From positions 620,001-684,000 of the forward strand of contig NZ_JBFRGP010000001.1 in assembly GCF_052115385.1 (NCBI RefSeq): a stretch of DNA of 64,000 nucleotides, written 5' to 3'. The translations under genes and the position numbers were made by a program. Position 1 is the first letter of the stretch; every line of letters begins with the position of its first letter. Origin of the DNA: Dyella_D sp052115385. GTDB taxonomy: Bacteria; Pseudomonadota; Gammaproteobacteria; Xanthomonadales; Rhodanobacteraceae. Of this stretch, positions 17,075 to 26,372 are shown piece by piece. Below the pieces are notes generated by a model. That model saw only the letters and a list, made by a program, of their open reading frames with translations, did no database searches and was not told where the DNA came from.

Positions 17075-17404
17075 ATGTCGAACGACAAAGAACTCGAGTC
17101 CCGCCGCCAGTTCCTGAAGATCGCCGGCGGCACCGTCGCCGCTGCCGCGATGATCGGCTCGCTGCCGCGCGTGGCGCGCGCCGCCGACCTGCCGCACGTG
17201 AGCCCGGACGATCCGACCGCGAAGGCGCTGGGTTATGTCGAGGACGCGGGCGCGAGCAAGGACGCCAAGCGCAAGGCCGGCGACGCTTGTTCGAACTGCC
17301 AGTTCTATTCGGGTGGCGCCTCGGGCTACGGTCCGTGCCAGTTGTTCCCGGGCAAGTCGGTGAATGCGAAGGGCTGGTGCGTGTCGCATTCGAAGAAAGC
17401 CTGA
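17075..17404 (+). CDS. High-potential iron-sulfur protein (HiPIP)
   Basis: Periplasmic electron carrier with one [4Fe-4S] cluster. 109 residues, preceded by GGAGG ten bases before the ATG. A twin-arginine signal (SRRQFLKIAGGTVAAAAM) ends near ARA-AD at residue 37, so it should fold with its cluster in the cytoplasm and leave by Tat. The four cluster cysteines are Cys72, 75, 88 and 102 (ACSNCQFYSG, GPCQLF, GWCVS). A stand-alone gene followed by a good terminator. Confidence 0.96.
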   Translation: MSNDKELESRRQFLKIAGGTVAAAAMIGSLPRVARAADLPHVSPDDPTAKALGYVEDAGASKDAKRKAGDACSNCQFYSGGASGYGPCQLFPGKSVNAKGWCVSHSKKA

Positions 17405-17426
17405 GCGATACCCGCATGCGTGATCG

Positions 17427-17452
17427 AGGCCGGCCTTTGCGCCGGCCTTTTT
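17427..17452 (+). terminator. Intrinsic terminator of the HiPIP gene
   Basis: GGCCGGC and GCCGGCC arms around a 6-base loop followed directly by TTTTT, 23 bases after the stop codon. Confidence 0.85.
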
Positions 17453-17889
17453 CATGCGCGCGTTCTGGCCAGGCAAAAACGCGCGAACGCGCCGGAGCGC
17501 GTTCGATTTCAGAAGAGGAAGTGCATCGTCGGCGGTATCGATCGAGAGCAACGATCTAGCCGGAGAGAAGATGCAGCCCAGACGCGTCAGGCCGAGGAGC
17601 TGACCCGCCTGACGCGCCGGGCGGCAATCCGGGGCCCACTGCCAAGTGATCTACCCACGGACGGCAGATGTTACTCCCCAAACCACCGTTTGGGGCGTCC
17701 GGACGAAAAATTTTTCCCGAAAAAGTCTCGTTAAAACGAGCAATAACAAAGACTTATGGCGCTATTCGTGACTGCACATCAAAAATCGGCGCGGATTGCG
17801 CATTTCGCGGCAGTTCTGTTCAGTTGAGCACCATACGCGGGCGTTTTCCGGGATTGCCCGCCATTGGCGGGCGTTCGACGGAGATCGCC
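17453..17889. other. 437-base intergenic region with several hairpins, no gene seen
   Basis: No reading frame here has family resemblance or a ribosome binding site. It contains three perfect small inverted repeats: CCCCAAAC/GTTTGGGG (17676-17695), CTCGTT/AACGAG (17727-17740) and GCCCGCC/GGCGGGC (17856-17872), the last a possible terminator of the leftward permease gene. The stretch 17700-17760 is unusually AT-rich for this genome. Confidence 0.5.
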
Positions 17890-19332
17890 TCAGGAGGCGC
17901 GGCGCAGGCGGCTGTGGCGCACGCCGTAGCCGAAGTAGATGGCCAGGCCGATCACGGTCCAGACGATCATCAGCAGCCAGTTGAACCAGGCCATGAAGGA
18001 CAGCAGGGTCAGGCAGCTGATCACCCCGGCGGTACACACGAACTTGGCCGCCGGCACGCGGAACAGCCGCGGCAGCTCCGGCGAGGTGTAGCGCAGGATC
18101 AGCACGCCGGCGCAGACCGCCACGAAGGCGATCAGGGTACCCATCGAGGTGAGGTCGGCCAGCAGGTCCAGCGGGAACACCGCGGCCAGCACGGCGATGC
18201 CGATGCCGGTGAACACCGTGTTGAGGTGCGGCGTGCGGTGCTTGGGGTGGATGCGGTTGAACACCGGCGGCAGCAGGCCGTCGCGCGACATGATCATGAA
18301 GATGCGCGGCTGCGCGATGATCATCACCAGGATCACCGAGGACAGGCCGATCATCGCGCCGATCTCCACCACCAGGCGCAGCCAGCCCAGCTCGGGATGG
18401 TTGCGGATCGCGGTCACCACCGGCTCGCTGGTGCCCAGTTCGGTGTAGGGAATCAGGCCGGTAAGCACCGCCGCCATGGCCAGGTACAGCACGGTGCAGA
18501 TCACCAGCGAGACCAGGGTGCCGAACGGCAGGTCCTTCTGCGGGTTCTTGCATTCCTGCGCCGCGGTGGAGGTCGCCTCGAAGCCGATATAGGCGAAGAA
18601 CACCATCGCCGCGCCGCGCATGATGCCGGACCAGCCGTACTTGCCCGGTTCCTGCTCGGCGGGGATGAAGGGATGCCAGTTGGCCGGATCCACATAACGG
18701 TAGCCGGCGACTACCACCACGATGATCAGGCCGACCTTGAGCGCCACCATCAGCACGTTCAGGCCCGACGACTCGCGGATGCCGACGTAGCACAGCCAGG
18801 TCAGCGCCAGCACGATCGCCACCGCGGGCAGGTTGAGCAGGTGGCCGGTGGCGACCAGGTGCCCGTCCTTGAACGCCAGCGGCGCCTCGGTCAGCGCGAT
18901 CGGCAGGTGGATGCCGACGTGATCGAGCAGGCTGGTGAAATAACCGGTCCAGCTGGCCGCCACCGCGGAGGCGGAGATGCCGTATTCCAGCACCATGTTC
19001 CAGCCGATGAACCACGCCACCAGTTCGCCCAGGGTGGCGTAGGCGTAGGAATAGGAGCTGCCGGAGATCGGGATCAGCGTGGCGAATTCCGCATAGCACA
19101 GCGCGGTGAAGCCGCTGCAGATCGCCGCCAGCATGAACGAGATCAGCACCGCCGGCCCCGCATGTTCCGCCGCCGCCTGGCCGGTCACCACGAAGATGCC
19201 GGTGCCGATCACCGCGCCGATGCCCAGCGCCGTGATCCCCCATTTGCCCAGGGTGCGGCGCAGGGCAGGGCCGCCATGGCAGTCGTCGGCGTCGGAGAAG
19301 TCGGTCTTGCGGGCGAGTAGCTGCTTGAGCAT
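17890..19332 (-). CDS. APC-family amino-acid permease
   Basis: 480-residue inner-membrane transporter with about 12-13 hydrophobic segments. The unwound helix-1 signature LGIGAVIGTGIFVVTG is typical of the cationic-amino-acid branch of the APC superfamily, as are GFEATSTAAQECKNPQKDLP and PRIFMIMSRDGLLPP. A paralogous gene on the same strand lies directly upstream (19419-20897) and aligns through its length, pointing to an old duplication. The substrate cannot be read from sequence; YfnA/CAT-like amino-acid uptake is the best guess. Confidence 0.92.
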   Translation of the reverse strand: MLKQLLARKTDFSDADDCHGGPALRRTLGKWGITALGIGAVIGTGIFVVTGQAAAEHAGPAVLISFMLAAICSGFTALCYAEFATLIPISGSSYSYAYATLGELVAWFIGWNMVLEYGISASAVAASWTGYFTSLLDHVGIHLPIALTEAPLAFKDGHLVATGHLLNLPAVAIVLALTWLCYVGIRESSGLNVLMVALKVGLIIVVVVAGYRYVDPANWHPFIPAEQEPGKYGWSGIMRGAAMVFFAYIGFEATSTAAQECKNPQKDLPFGTLVSLVICTVLYLAMAAVLTGLIPYTELGTSEPVVTAIRNHPELGWLRLVVEIGAMIGLSSVILVMIIAQPRIFMIMSRDGLLPPVFNRIHPKHRTPHLNTVFTGIGIAVLAAVFPLDLLADLTSMGTLIAFVAVCAGVLILRYTSPELPRLFRVPAAKFVCTAGVISCLTLLSFMAWFNWLLMIVWTVIGLAIYFGYGVRHSRLRRAS

Positions 19333-19371
19333 GCGTGGACCTGGGTGGTGCGGGTGTCGGATCGTGGCCGA

Positions 19372-19403
19372 CTATAAAAGAGAAGGCCGGCGCGGAGCCG
19401 GCC
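19372..19403 (-). terminator. Intrinsic terminator of the second permease gene
   Basis: GGCCGGC/GCCGGCC arms around 5 bases; on the minus strand the hairpin is followed by a T-rich tail (TTCTCTTTTATAG). It separates the two paralogous permease genes, so they are probably transcribed separately. Confidence 0.75.
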
Positions 19404-19418
19404 CTCGTAGGCGTGGGA

Positions 19419-20897
19419 TCAGGCGGCCGGCTTGCGCAGCTTGCTGTGCGAGTAGCCGTAGAGGAAATAGATCGCCTGGCCGATCGCGATCCAGGTCAGC
19501 ATCCAGCGCCAGTGTTCCAGGAAGGACTGCAGGAACAGCGCCATGCAGGCCAGCGCGCCGAGCGGGCAGACCAGCCACGGCACCGGCACCCGGAACGAAC
19601 GCGGCAGCTCGGGGCGCGTATAGCGCAGCACCAGCACGCCCACGCACACGGTGGCGAAGGCCAGCAGGGTGCCCATGGCGACCATCTCGCCCAGCACGCC
19701 GATGTTGAACAGGCCGCCCAGGGTGGCGGCGAGCACGCCGACCACCACGGTGCCGACGTGCGGCGTGCGGAACTTCGCGTGGATGCGGCCGAACACGGCC
19801 GGGATCAGGCCGTCGCGCGCCATCGAATAGAAGATGCGCGGCTGGCCCATCAGCATCACCAGGATCACCGAACTCAGGCCGGTGACCGCACCGATCACCA
19901 CGATCACTTGCAGCCAGTGCAGGCTCGGGTAGTTGTCCAGCGCGGTGGACACCGGCTCCGGCGTGCCGAGCAGGCGGAAGTCGGCGATGCCGGTAAGGAT
20001 GCCGGCCACGATGATGTACAGGATGGTGCAGACGATCAGCGAGCCGATGATGCCGATCGGCATGTCGCGCTGCGGGTTCTTCGCCTCCGCCGCCGCGGTG
20101 GAGACCGCGTCGAAGCCGATGTAGGAGAAGAACACGATCGCCGCCGCGCGGCCCACGCCGGCCCAGCCGTACTTGGACGCGCCTTCGGAGGCGGGGATGA
20201 AGGGGTGCCAGTTGTCCGGATTGATGTACTTGGTGGCGAAGGCGATGAACAGCAGGATCACCGTCACCTTGATCGCCACGATGATCGAATTGACGAAGGC
20301 CGACTGGGTGATGCCTACGTAGCACAGGCCGGTGATGGCGGCGATGATCGCCACCGCCGGCAGGTTGATGAACATGCCGGTGGCCTGGATATGGCCATCG
20401 ACCACCGTGAACGGCGCCGACGCCAGGGTCTGCGGCAAGGTCACGTCATGGTTGATCCAGCCGCTGATCAGGGCCAGCAGCTTGTTGAAGTAACCCGACC
20501 AGCCTGCCGCCACCGTGGCCACGGTGAACAGGTATTCCAGCACCAGGCTCCAGCCGACGAACCAGGCGACGTATTCGCCCAGCGTGGCATAGGAATAGGA
20601 GTAGGCGCTGCCGGAAACCGGCAGCATCGCCGCGAACTCGGCGTAGCACAGCGCGGCGAGCGCGCAGGCGATGCCGGCGAACACGAAGCTCAGCACGATC
20701 GCGGGGCCGGCATGCTGGGCCGCGGCCTGTCCGGTGATGACGAAGATACCCGCGCCGATGATCGCGCCGATGCCCAGCATCACCAGGTGGCGCGCGGTCA
20801 GTGCGCGCTTGAGGGTGACTTCGCCGTGCGCGCCGCCCTCCGGCAGATCGTCGGACGCAATCGAAATCTGCGTCGTCGCAAACAGGTTTTTCAGCAT
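19419..20897 (-). CDS. APC-family amino-acid permease (paralogue)
   Basis: 492 residues from the ATG at 20897, chosen because a strong ribosome site (GGAGGGGGG) lies 6-14 bases upstream; the in-frame ATG 33 bases earlier has none. Same family signatures as its neighbour: LGIGAIIGAGIFVITG, GFDAVSTAAAEAKNPQRDMP, PRIFYSMARDGLIPA, 12 or more hydrophobic segments, and a variable periplasmic loop around residues 150-200. An inner-membrane amino-acid transporter of unknown substrate. Confidence 0.92.
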   Translation of the reverse strand: MLKNLFATTQISIASDDLPEGGAHGEVTLKRALTARHLVMLGIGAIIGAGIFVITGQAAAQHAGPAIVLSFVFAGIACALAALCYAEFAAMLPVSGSAYSYSYATLGEYVAWFVGWSLVLEYLFTVATVAAGWSGYFNKLLALISGWINHDVTLPQTLASAPFTVVDGHIQATGMFINLPAVAIIAAITGLCYVGITQSAFVNSIIVAIKVTVILLFIAFATKYINPDNWHPFIPASEGASKYGWAGVGRAAAIVFFSYIGFDAVSTAAAEAKNPQRDMPIGIIGSLIVCTILYIIVAGILTGIADFRLLGTPEPVSTALDNYPSLHWLQVIVVIGAVTGLSSVILVMLMGQPRIFYSMARDGLIPAVFGRIHAKFRTPHVGTVVVGVLAATLGGLFNIGVLGEMVAMGTLLAFATVCVGVLVLRYTRPELPRSFRVPVPWLVCPLGALACMALFLQSFLEHWRWMLTWIAIGQAIYFLYGYSHSKLRKPAA

Positions 20898-21069
20898 GGG
20901 TTCCCCCCTCCGGGAATGGCTGCTTGTCATTTTTCGGGCGACTACCGAACGGTCGCCCAGAAGGCTGGCCCGGCAAAGGATTTCGACGCCACAAGCGGGT
21001 TGCGCCCGGCGCGGAAGCTCCGAACCTTAGCCGAGCGATGGGAGGGGTACAAGACGCGCCGCAGCTACA

Positions 21070-21657
21070 ATGGCAGCTTCATCCCATTCCTATATGTCAC
21101 AAGTCATGCACGATCATCGCCAGGCTTTTTCCGCCCATTTGACCGCCTATGCGCAGGCGCATCCGGACGAGGGCGAGGTCGCCGCCCGCTTCGGCGAATT
21201 CCTGCGCTCGGCGCCCACGGTGTTCGAGCGCGCCCATGCGGCAGGGCATTTCACCGGCTCGGCCTGGCTGGTCAGTGCGGACGGCGCGCGGGTGCTGCTG
21301 ACCCATCACCGCAAGCTCGGCCGCTGGCTGCAGCTGGGCGGCCACGCCGATGGCGATACCGACCTGGCCGGCGTGGCGCTGCGCGAGGCGGAGGAGGAGT
21401 CCGGACTGGTGCAGCTCGCGGTGGAGCCGGTGCCATTCGATCTGGACTGCCACTGGATTCCCGAGCGCGCCGCCGAGCCGGGTCATTGGCATTACGACGT
21501 GCGCTACGTAGTGCGCGCCACCGGCAGCGAGGATTTCGCGGTGAGCGAGGAATCGCTGGCGCTGGCGTGGAAGCTGGTGGCGGAGATGGCTGCCGATCCA
21601 TCGGCGGACGAATCGCTGCGGCGCATGGCTAAGAAATGGCTGGGTAGGTTGGGGTGA
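21070..21657 (+). CDS. NUDIX hydrolase
   Basis: 195 residues from the first ATG; in-frame ATGs at 21094 and 21106 are possible and the start is unsure, because TACAAT (21066-21071), a good -10 hexamer, overlaps the first ATG. The Nudix box is seen as GGHADGDTDLAGVALRE followed by AEEESGL; the catalytic REAEEESG helix is intact, while the first Glu of the consensus is Thr. This form hydrolyses nucleoside-diphosphate-linked compounds in general; the specific substrate is unknown. Confidence 0.88.
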   Translation: MAASSHSYMSQVMHDHRQAFSAHLTAYAQAHPDEGEVAARFGEFLRSAPTVFERAHAAGHFTGSAWLVSADGARVLLTHHRKLGRWLQLGGHADGDTDLAGVALREAEEESGLVQLAVEPVPFDLDCHWIPERAAEPGHWHYDVRYVVRATGSEDFAVSEESLALAWKLVAEMAADPSADESLRRMAKKWLGRLG

Positions 21658-21715
21658 TAACCCCAACACAAGGGCGCGGTCGGCGTGACGATGTTGGGGT
21701 TGTCACCCCAACCTA
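21645..21715. terminator. Long inverted repeat containing both convergent stop codons
   Basis: 24-base arms (21645-21668 and 21692-21715) match at 23 positions and pair as a long hairpin. Each arm is itself a small palindrome (GGTTGGGGT...ACCCCAAC). The NUDIX stop and the stop of the convergent dioxygenase both lie inside the arms. It belongs to the same GGTTGGGGT family as the element at 34411. Likely a two-way terminator. Confidence 0.7.
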
Positions 21716-22234
21716 CGAATAGTTGGCCGGCGCCGGATGCACGGTGCCGCATTGCGTGCAGGTGCGCGCTTCGAGTGAACGGTAGAAGCGCTCGAATACC
21801 GGCGGGAAATCGCGCTCGATGCTGTCCAGCGTGAAATATTCCTCGAACAGCTTGTGGTTGCACTGCTGGCAGAACCACAGCAGGCCATCCTTCTCGCCGG
21901 CCACGCGGCGGCGCTCGATCACCAGGCCGATCGAATCGGGTATGCGCTGCGGCGAGTGCGGCACGCGCGGCGGCAGGTAGAACATCTGGCCGGCGCGGAT
22001 CGGCAGATCGCGCGCCGTGCCTTCGTCCTGCACCTTCAGCACCATCTCGCCTTCGAGCTGGTAGAAGAATTCCGGACCTTCGTCGTAGTGGTAGTCGGTG
22101 CGCGCATTCGGGCCGCCGACGATCATCACGATGAAGTCGCCGTCGACGATGCACTTGTTGCCCACCGGCGGCTTGAGCAGGTGGCGGTGTTCGTCGATCC
22201 AGCGTTGCAGGTCCAGCGGTGGCGTGAGGGCCAT
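21713..22234 (-). CDS. nbaC: 3-hydroxyanthranilate 3,4-dioxygenase
   Basis: Cupin-type Fe(II) ring-cleavage dioxygenase of the kynurenine pathway (tryptophan breakdown or quinolinate/NAD synthesis). 173 residues, usual for the bacterial enzyme. Catalytic iron ligands are seen as His49 (TDYHYDEG), Glu55 (PEFFYQLEGEM) and His93 (PPRVPHSPQR). The C-terminal rubredoxin-like site uses two CxxC pairs (FCQQC 122/125, TCTQC 159/162). No other kynurenine gene is adjacent. Confidence 0.95.
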   Translation of the reverse strand: MALTPPLDLQRWIDEHRHLLKPPVGNKCIVDGDFIVMIVGGPNARTDYHYDEGPEFFYQLEGEMVLKVQDEGTARDLPIRAGQMFYLPPRVPHSPQRIPDSIGLVIERRRVAGEKDGLLWFCQQCNHKLFEEYFTLDSIERDFPPVFERFYRSLEARTCTQCGTVHPAPANYS

Positions 22235-22311
22235 GGCGGAAGGGTTCGGATGAGGTGCGCGTACCTTAGCGCTGCCGCATGCGCTTCGCTAACTCCCAGT
22301 CTTCAATCTGG

Positions 22312-22432
22312 AGCCCTTCTCCCTGCGGGAGAAGGTGGCGGCAGCCGGATCAGGGTGCGGGCGGAGTGGGGCGCATCACTTCGTCCGTACCCTCACCCCA
22401 ACCCCCCTCCCGACGGGAGAGGGGCTTTAAAG
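22312..22432 (-). repeat. Dispersed palindromic repeat, copy A
   Basis: About 120 bases between the dioxygenase start and the parE stop. It contains CCTTCTCCC/GGGAGAAGG (22315-22335), an imperfect 16-base pair of arms (22353-22392), CCCTCCC/GGGAGAGGG and GGCTTTAAAGCC. The reverse complement matches 35044-35170 closely over its whole length, showing a mobile or amplified intergenic element. It probably also ends parE transcription. Confidence 0.8.
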
Positions 22433-22434
22433 CC

Positions 22435-24324
22435 TTAAACCTCAAGCGTCGCCAGATCGCCTTTCTCTTCCAGCCACGCCTTCCGATCGCTCGCGCGCTT
22501 CTTCGCCAGCAGCATATCCATCAGCTTCGCCGTGCCCTCGCCGTCCTCGACGGTGAGCTGCACCAGGCGGCGCGTATCCGGATGGACGGTGGACTCGCGC
22601 AGCTGTCCGGGATTCATCTCGCCCAGGCCCTTGAAGCGGGTGGTGGAAACCTGGCCCTTCATCTTCTCGCGCTCGATCCGCTGCAGCAGCGCGGTCTTTT
22701 CGTTCTCGTCCAGGCAGTAGAACACCTGCTTGCCCACGTCCACGCGGAACAGCGGCGGCATCGCCACGAACACGTGGCCGTCGCGCACCAGGGTCGGGAA
22801 GTGGCGCAGGAACAGCGCGCACAGCAGGGTGGCGATATGCAGGCCGTCGGAGTCGGCGTCGGCCAGGATGATCACCTTGCCGTAGCGCAGGCCGCTCAAG
22901 TCGTCCTTGCCGGGATCGCAACCGATCGCCACGGCCAGGTTGTGTACTTCCTCGGAGCCGAGCACCGAGCCCGATTCCACTTCCCAGGTGTTGAGGATCT
23001 TGCCGCGCAGCGGCAGGATCGCCTGGAATTCCTTGTCGCGCGCCTGCTTGGCGCTGCCGCCGGCGGAGTCGCCCTCGACCAGGAACAGTTCAGTGCGATT
23101 GAGGTCGGTGGCGGTGCAGTCGGCCAGCTTGCCGGGCAGGGCGGGCCCCTGGGTGATCTTCTTGCGGATGACCTGCTTGGACGCTTTCAGGCGCGCGCTG
23201 GCGCGCTCGATCGCCAGCTGCGCGATGCGCTCGCCCAGTTCGACGTTCTGGTTCAGCCACAGGCTGAAGGCATCGTGCACCACGCCTTCGACCAGGGCGG
23301 CGGCGTTGCGCGAAGAGAGGCGCTCCTTGGTCTGGCCGGCGAACTGCGGGTCCTGCAGCTTGGCGGACAGCACGAAGGACAGCCGCTCCCACACGTCTTC
23401 CGGCGCCAGCTTCACGCCGCGCGGCAGCAGGTTGCGGATATCGCAGAACTCGCGCACGGCATTGGTCAGGCCGCTGCGCAGGCCGTTCACATGGGTGCCG
23501 CCCTGCGCGGTGGGAATCAGGTTGACGTAGCTCTCCTGTACCAGTTCGCCTTCCGGCAGCCAGGCCAGGGCGACGTCCAGGCCTTCGGTCTCGCGCTGCA
23601 CGTGATGCACGAACAGCTCGGCCGGCAGCGTCTCGGCGCCTTCCAGTTCGCCGCGCAGGTAGTCGCGCAGGCCGTCCTCGTAAAGCCATTCGCTGACTTC
23701 GCCGCTGGCTTCGTCGGTGAGCTTGACGTTGAGGCCGGCGCACAGCACGGCCTTGGCGCGCAGCAGGTGCTTGAGCTTGGACAGCAGGATCTTCGGCGTA
23801 TCGAAGTACTTCGGGTCCGGCCAGAAGCGCACGGTGGTGCCGGTCTTCTTCTTCGGCACGCTGCCGATCACGTCCAGCTCGCTGACGCGGTCGCCGTGCT
23901 CGAAGGCCATGCGGTATTCGCTGCCGTCGCGGCGGATGGTCACTTCCACCCGCTGGGACAGCGCATTGACCACCGACACGCCGACGCCGTGCAGGCCGCC
24001 GGAGAAGTTGTAGCTCTTGCCGGAGAACTTACCGCCCGCATGCAGGCGGGTCAGGATCAGCTCCACGCCGGGAATGCCTTCCTCCGGATGGATGTCCACC
24101 GGCATGCCGCGGCCGTCGTCGCTGACCTGCACCGAGCCGTCGGTGAACACGATCACCTCGATCGCGCTGGCGTGGCCGGCCAGGGCCTCGTCCACCGAGT
24201 TGTCGATGACTTCCTGCGCCAGGTGGTTCGGGCGGCTGGTGTCGGTGTACATGCCTGGCCGGCGCTTGACCGGGTCAAGGCCGGAAAGGACTTCGATGTC
24301 GGCGGCGTTGTAGCGACTGCTCAT
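22435..24324 (-). CDS. parE: DNA topoisomerase IV subunit B (ParE)
   Basis: ATPase subunit of topoisomerase IV, needed for decatenating daughter chromosomes. 629 residues, like E. coli ParE (630). GHKL ATPase motifs: EVIDNSVDEALAG, SDDGRGMPVDIHPE, GGLHGVGVSVVNALS. The transducer and TOPRIM follow (ELFLVEGDSAGGSAKQARD, LADADSDGLHIATLL), then PLFRVDVGKQVFYCLDE and TTRFKGLGEMNPGQL. It lacks the large GyrB insertion, supporting ParE. parC is not in the window. Confidence 0.97.
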   Translation of the reverse strand: MSSRYNAADIEVLSGLDPVKRRPGMYTDTSRPNHLAQEVIDNSVDEALAGHASAIEVIVFTDGSVQVSDDGRGMPVDIHPEEGIPGVELILTRLHAGGKFSGKSYNFSGGLHGVGVSVVNALSQRVEVTIRRDGSEYRMAFEHGDRVSELDVIGSVPKKKTGTTVRFWPDPKYFDTPKILLSKLKHLLRAKAVLCAGLNVKLTDEASGEVSEWLYEDGLRDYLRGELEGAETLPAELFVHHVQRETEGLDVALAWLPEGELVQESYVNLIPTAQGGTHVNGLRSGLTNAVREFCDIRNLLPRGVKLAPEDVWERLSFVLSAKLQDPQFAGQTKERLSSRNAAALVEGVVHDAFSLWLNQNVELGERIAQLAIERASARLKASKQVIRKKITQGPALPGKLADCTATDLNRTELFLVEGDSAGGSAKQARDKEFQAILPLRGKILNTWEVESGSVLGSEEVHNLAVAIGCDPGKDDLSGLRYGKVIILADADSDGLHIATLLCALFLRHFPTLVRDGHVFVAMPPLFRVDVGKQVFYCLDENEKTALLQRIEREKMKGQVSTTRFKGLGEMNPGQLRESTVHPDTRRLVQLTVEDGEGTAKLMDMLLAKKRASDRKAWLEEKGDLATLEV

Positions 24325-24443
24325 GCTCGGGGGTTCTGCCGGAAGTTAAGCGGGGAAACAGCCGCGGGAGGATGGGGTGGCCGGCCAGGGAGGTCAAGCC
24401 GGCGCGGCCGGGCCAGTGCGGCCAGCTCAAGCCGGCTGCTGTC

Positions 24444-26240
24444 TCACAGCGGCGCGCAGTGGCGCTCCAGCCAGACCAGGTCGGCGCCCTCCAGCAGCGG
24501 GCTGAGCGCGGCGCGCACGCGGGCGTGGTAGTCGTCCAGCCAGGCGCGCTCCTCGGGGTTGAGCAGGCCAGCTTCCAGCGCGCGGCGGTCGAACGGGCAC
24601 AGGGTCAAGGTCTCGAAGGCGTGGAATTCGCCGAACTCGGTCTGGTCGGCCTCGGCCACCACCACCAGGTTCTCGTGGCGGATACCGTGCCGGCCCGGCT
24701 TGTACAGGCCCGGCTCGATCGAGCTGAGCATGCCCGGCTCCAGCGCCACCAGCGGGCCGCTGGTCGGCGGCCGGATGCCGTGCGGCCCCTCGTGCACATT
24801 GAGGAAGTAGCCGACGCCGTGGCCGGTGCCGTGGCCATAGTCCATGCCCGAGGCCCACAGCGGCGCCCGCGCCAGCGCATCGAGCTGCGGGCCGCTGGCG
24901 CCCTTGGGAAAGCGGGCGCGCGACAGCGCGATCAGGCCCTTCAGCACCAGGGTGGCGTCGCGGCGCTGCTCGGCGCTGGTCTCGCCCAGCGCCAGCACGC
25001 GGGTGACGTCGGTGGTGCCGCCCAGGTACTGGCCGCCGGAATCGACCAGCAGCAGGCCCAGCGGCTTGAGCGTGCTGTGGTGCTCGGGCGTGGCGCGGTA
25101 ATGCGGCAGGGCGCCGTTGGCCTGGTAGCCGGCGATGGTGGCGAAGCTTGCGCCGACGAAGTCGGGCTGGGCCGAGCGTTCCTCGCGCAGCAGGGTGTCC
25201 ACGTCCAGCTCGGTCTGGCTCATGCCGGCGGCGAGGCGCTCTTCCAGGCGGCGGAAGGCGCGCGCCAGGGCGGCGCCGTCGCGGCGCATCGTTTCGCGTA
25301 TGTGGTCCAGCTCAGCGGCGCTTTTGCGCGCCTTCATCGCGGTGGAAGGGTTGGCCGCGTCGATGGCATGAACGGCGGGCGCGATCGCGTCGGCTACCGC
25401 GCAGGCCACGCGGTGGCCGTCCAGCAGCAGGCGGTCGCCGGCGCGCAGTTCGCCGAGCGCGTCGGTGACGGTGGCGTAGTCGGCGATGCGCACGCCGTCG
25501 GCGGCGAGCGCACCGACCAGCGCGTCGGAAAGCTTGCGCCGGTCGACGAACAGCACCGCCGGGCCCTCCGCCGCCACCAGCAGGTGGGCCAGGAACACCG
25601 GATTGCACTCCACGTCGCTGCCGCGCAGGTTGGTCAGCCAGGCCACGTCGTCCAGGCTGCTGACCAGGTGATGGCTGGCGCCGAGCTTGCGCATGGCGGT
25701 GCGCAGCCGGGCCAGCTTGTCGGCGCGGGCGATGCAGGCATAGCGGATCGGGTGTTCGGTCACCGGCGCGGCGGGCAGCGGCGGCCGCCCGGCCCAGACG
25801 GCGCCAGGCAGGTCCAGGTCGGTGCGCAGGCGTGCGCCGGTGCTTTCGAACTGGCGTTCGAGCCGCGCGCGGCTGGCCAGCGGCAGGCTGTCGCCGGCCA
25901 CGGCCAGTGCCTGGCCTTCACTCAATTGCTGGCGCAGCCATTCCTGGGGTTCGGGCACGTTGGGCATGCGCTGGCGCATCAGTTCCACGCCGCTGCCGGC
26001 CAGTTCGCGCTCGGCCTGGGCGAAGTAGCGCGAATCGGTCCACAGCCCGGCCCAGTCGGCCGTCACCAGCAGGGTGCCGGCCGAGCCGGTGAAGCCGGAC
26101 AGCCAGCTCCGTGCCTGCCAGTGGGCGGGCAGGTATTCGGACAGGTGCGGGTCGGCGCTGGGCACCAGGCAGGCGTCGATGCCGTGGCCACGCATGGCGT
26201 GGCGCAGCAGGGTGAGGCGGGACGGAATGAGATCGCTCAT
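24444..26240 (-). CDS. M24 family aminopeptidase P (Xaa-Pro aminopeptidase, long form)
   Basis: 598-residue cytoplasmic metallopeptidase cutting the N-terminal residue before proline. Two creatinase-like N-terminal domains (about 1-310) precede the pita-bread catalytic domain. Metal-ligand blocks are LLLVDSGGQYLGGTTDVTR (two Asp), GTGHGVGYFLNVHEGPHGI (His), SIEPGLYKPGRHGIRHENLV (Glu) and a final Glu in QTEFGEFHAFE. The length matches the eukaryotic-type XPNPEP1/AMPP-like subgroup rather than short PepP (about 440 residues). It stands alone, divergent from pyrG. Confidence 0.93.
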   Translation of the reverse strand: MSDLIPSRLTLLRHAMRGHGIDACLVPSADPHLSEYLPAHWQARSWLSGFTGSAGTLLVTADWAGLWTDSRYFAQAERELAGSGVELMRQRMPNVPEPQEWLRQQLSEGQALAVAGDSLPLASRARLERQFESTGARLRTDLDLPGAVWAGRPPLPAAPVTEHPIRYACIARADKLARLRTAMRKLGASHHLVSSLDDVAWLTNLRGSDVECNPVFLAHLLVAAEGPAVLFVDRRKLSDALVGALAADGVRIADYATVTDALGELRAGDRLLLDGHRVACAVADAIAPAVHAIDAANPSTAMKARKSAAELDHIRETMRRDGAALARAFRRLEERLAAGMSQTELDVDTLLREERSAQPDFVGASFATIAGYQANGALPHYRATPEHHSTLKPLGLLLVDSGGQYLGGTTDVTRVLALGETSAEQRRDATLVLKGLIALSRARFPKGASGPQLDALARAPLWASGMDYGHGTGHGVGYFLNVHEGPHGIRPPTSGPLVALEPGMLSSIEPGLYKPGRHGIRHENLVVVAEADQTEFGEFHAFETLTLCPFDRRALEAGLLNPEERAWLDDYHARVRAALSPLLEGADLVWLERHCAPL

Positions 26241-26340
26241 CCGTTCATGCTAGCAGTCGGATCGAGCCGGTCCGCATGCGCCTCAATGAATCGCCGGAGG
26301 AATTTTCAACGTAGCGCTCGCGGCCCGGAGCGACCTCCGC

Positions 26341-26346
26341 TAAAAT
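26341..26346 (+). promoter_or_regulatory. Likely -10 box upstream of pyrG
   Basis: TAAAAT, 26 bases before the pyrG ATG, in a locally AT-containing context. No convincing -35 hexamer at 16-18 bases was found. Confidence 0.35.
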
Positions 26347-26372
26347 GCCGATTTCCAGCACGGCTGCATCCC

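Noticed and set aside
17890..20897. Recent duplication of the permease genes
   Set aside because: The two proteins are clearly paralogous but differ throughout, so the duplication is old and not notable.
17668..21632. Long plus-strand frames opposite the two permease genes
   Set aside because: Shadows (Gln/His/Arg-rich) of the APC permeases, which have full family motifs.
24372..26372. Extended in-frame N terminus of CTP synthase
   Set aside because: Antisense to the aminopeptidase P gene; the normal PyrG N terminus begins at 26373.
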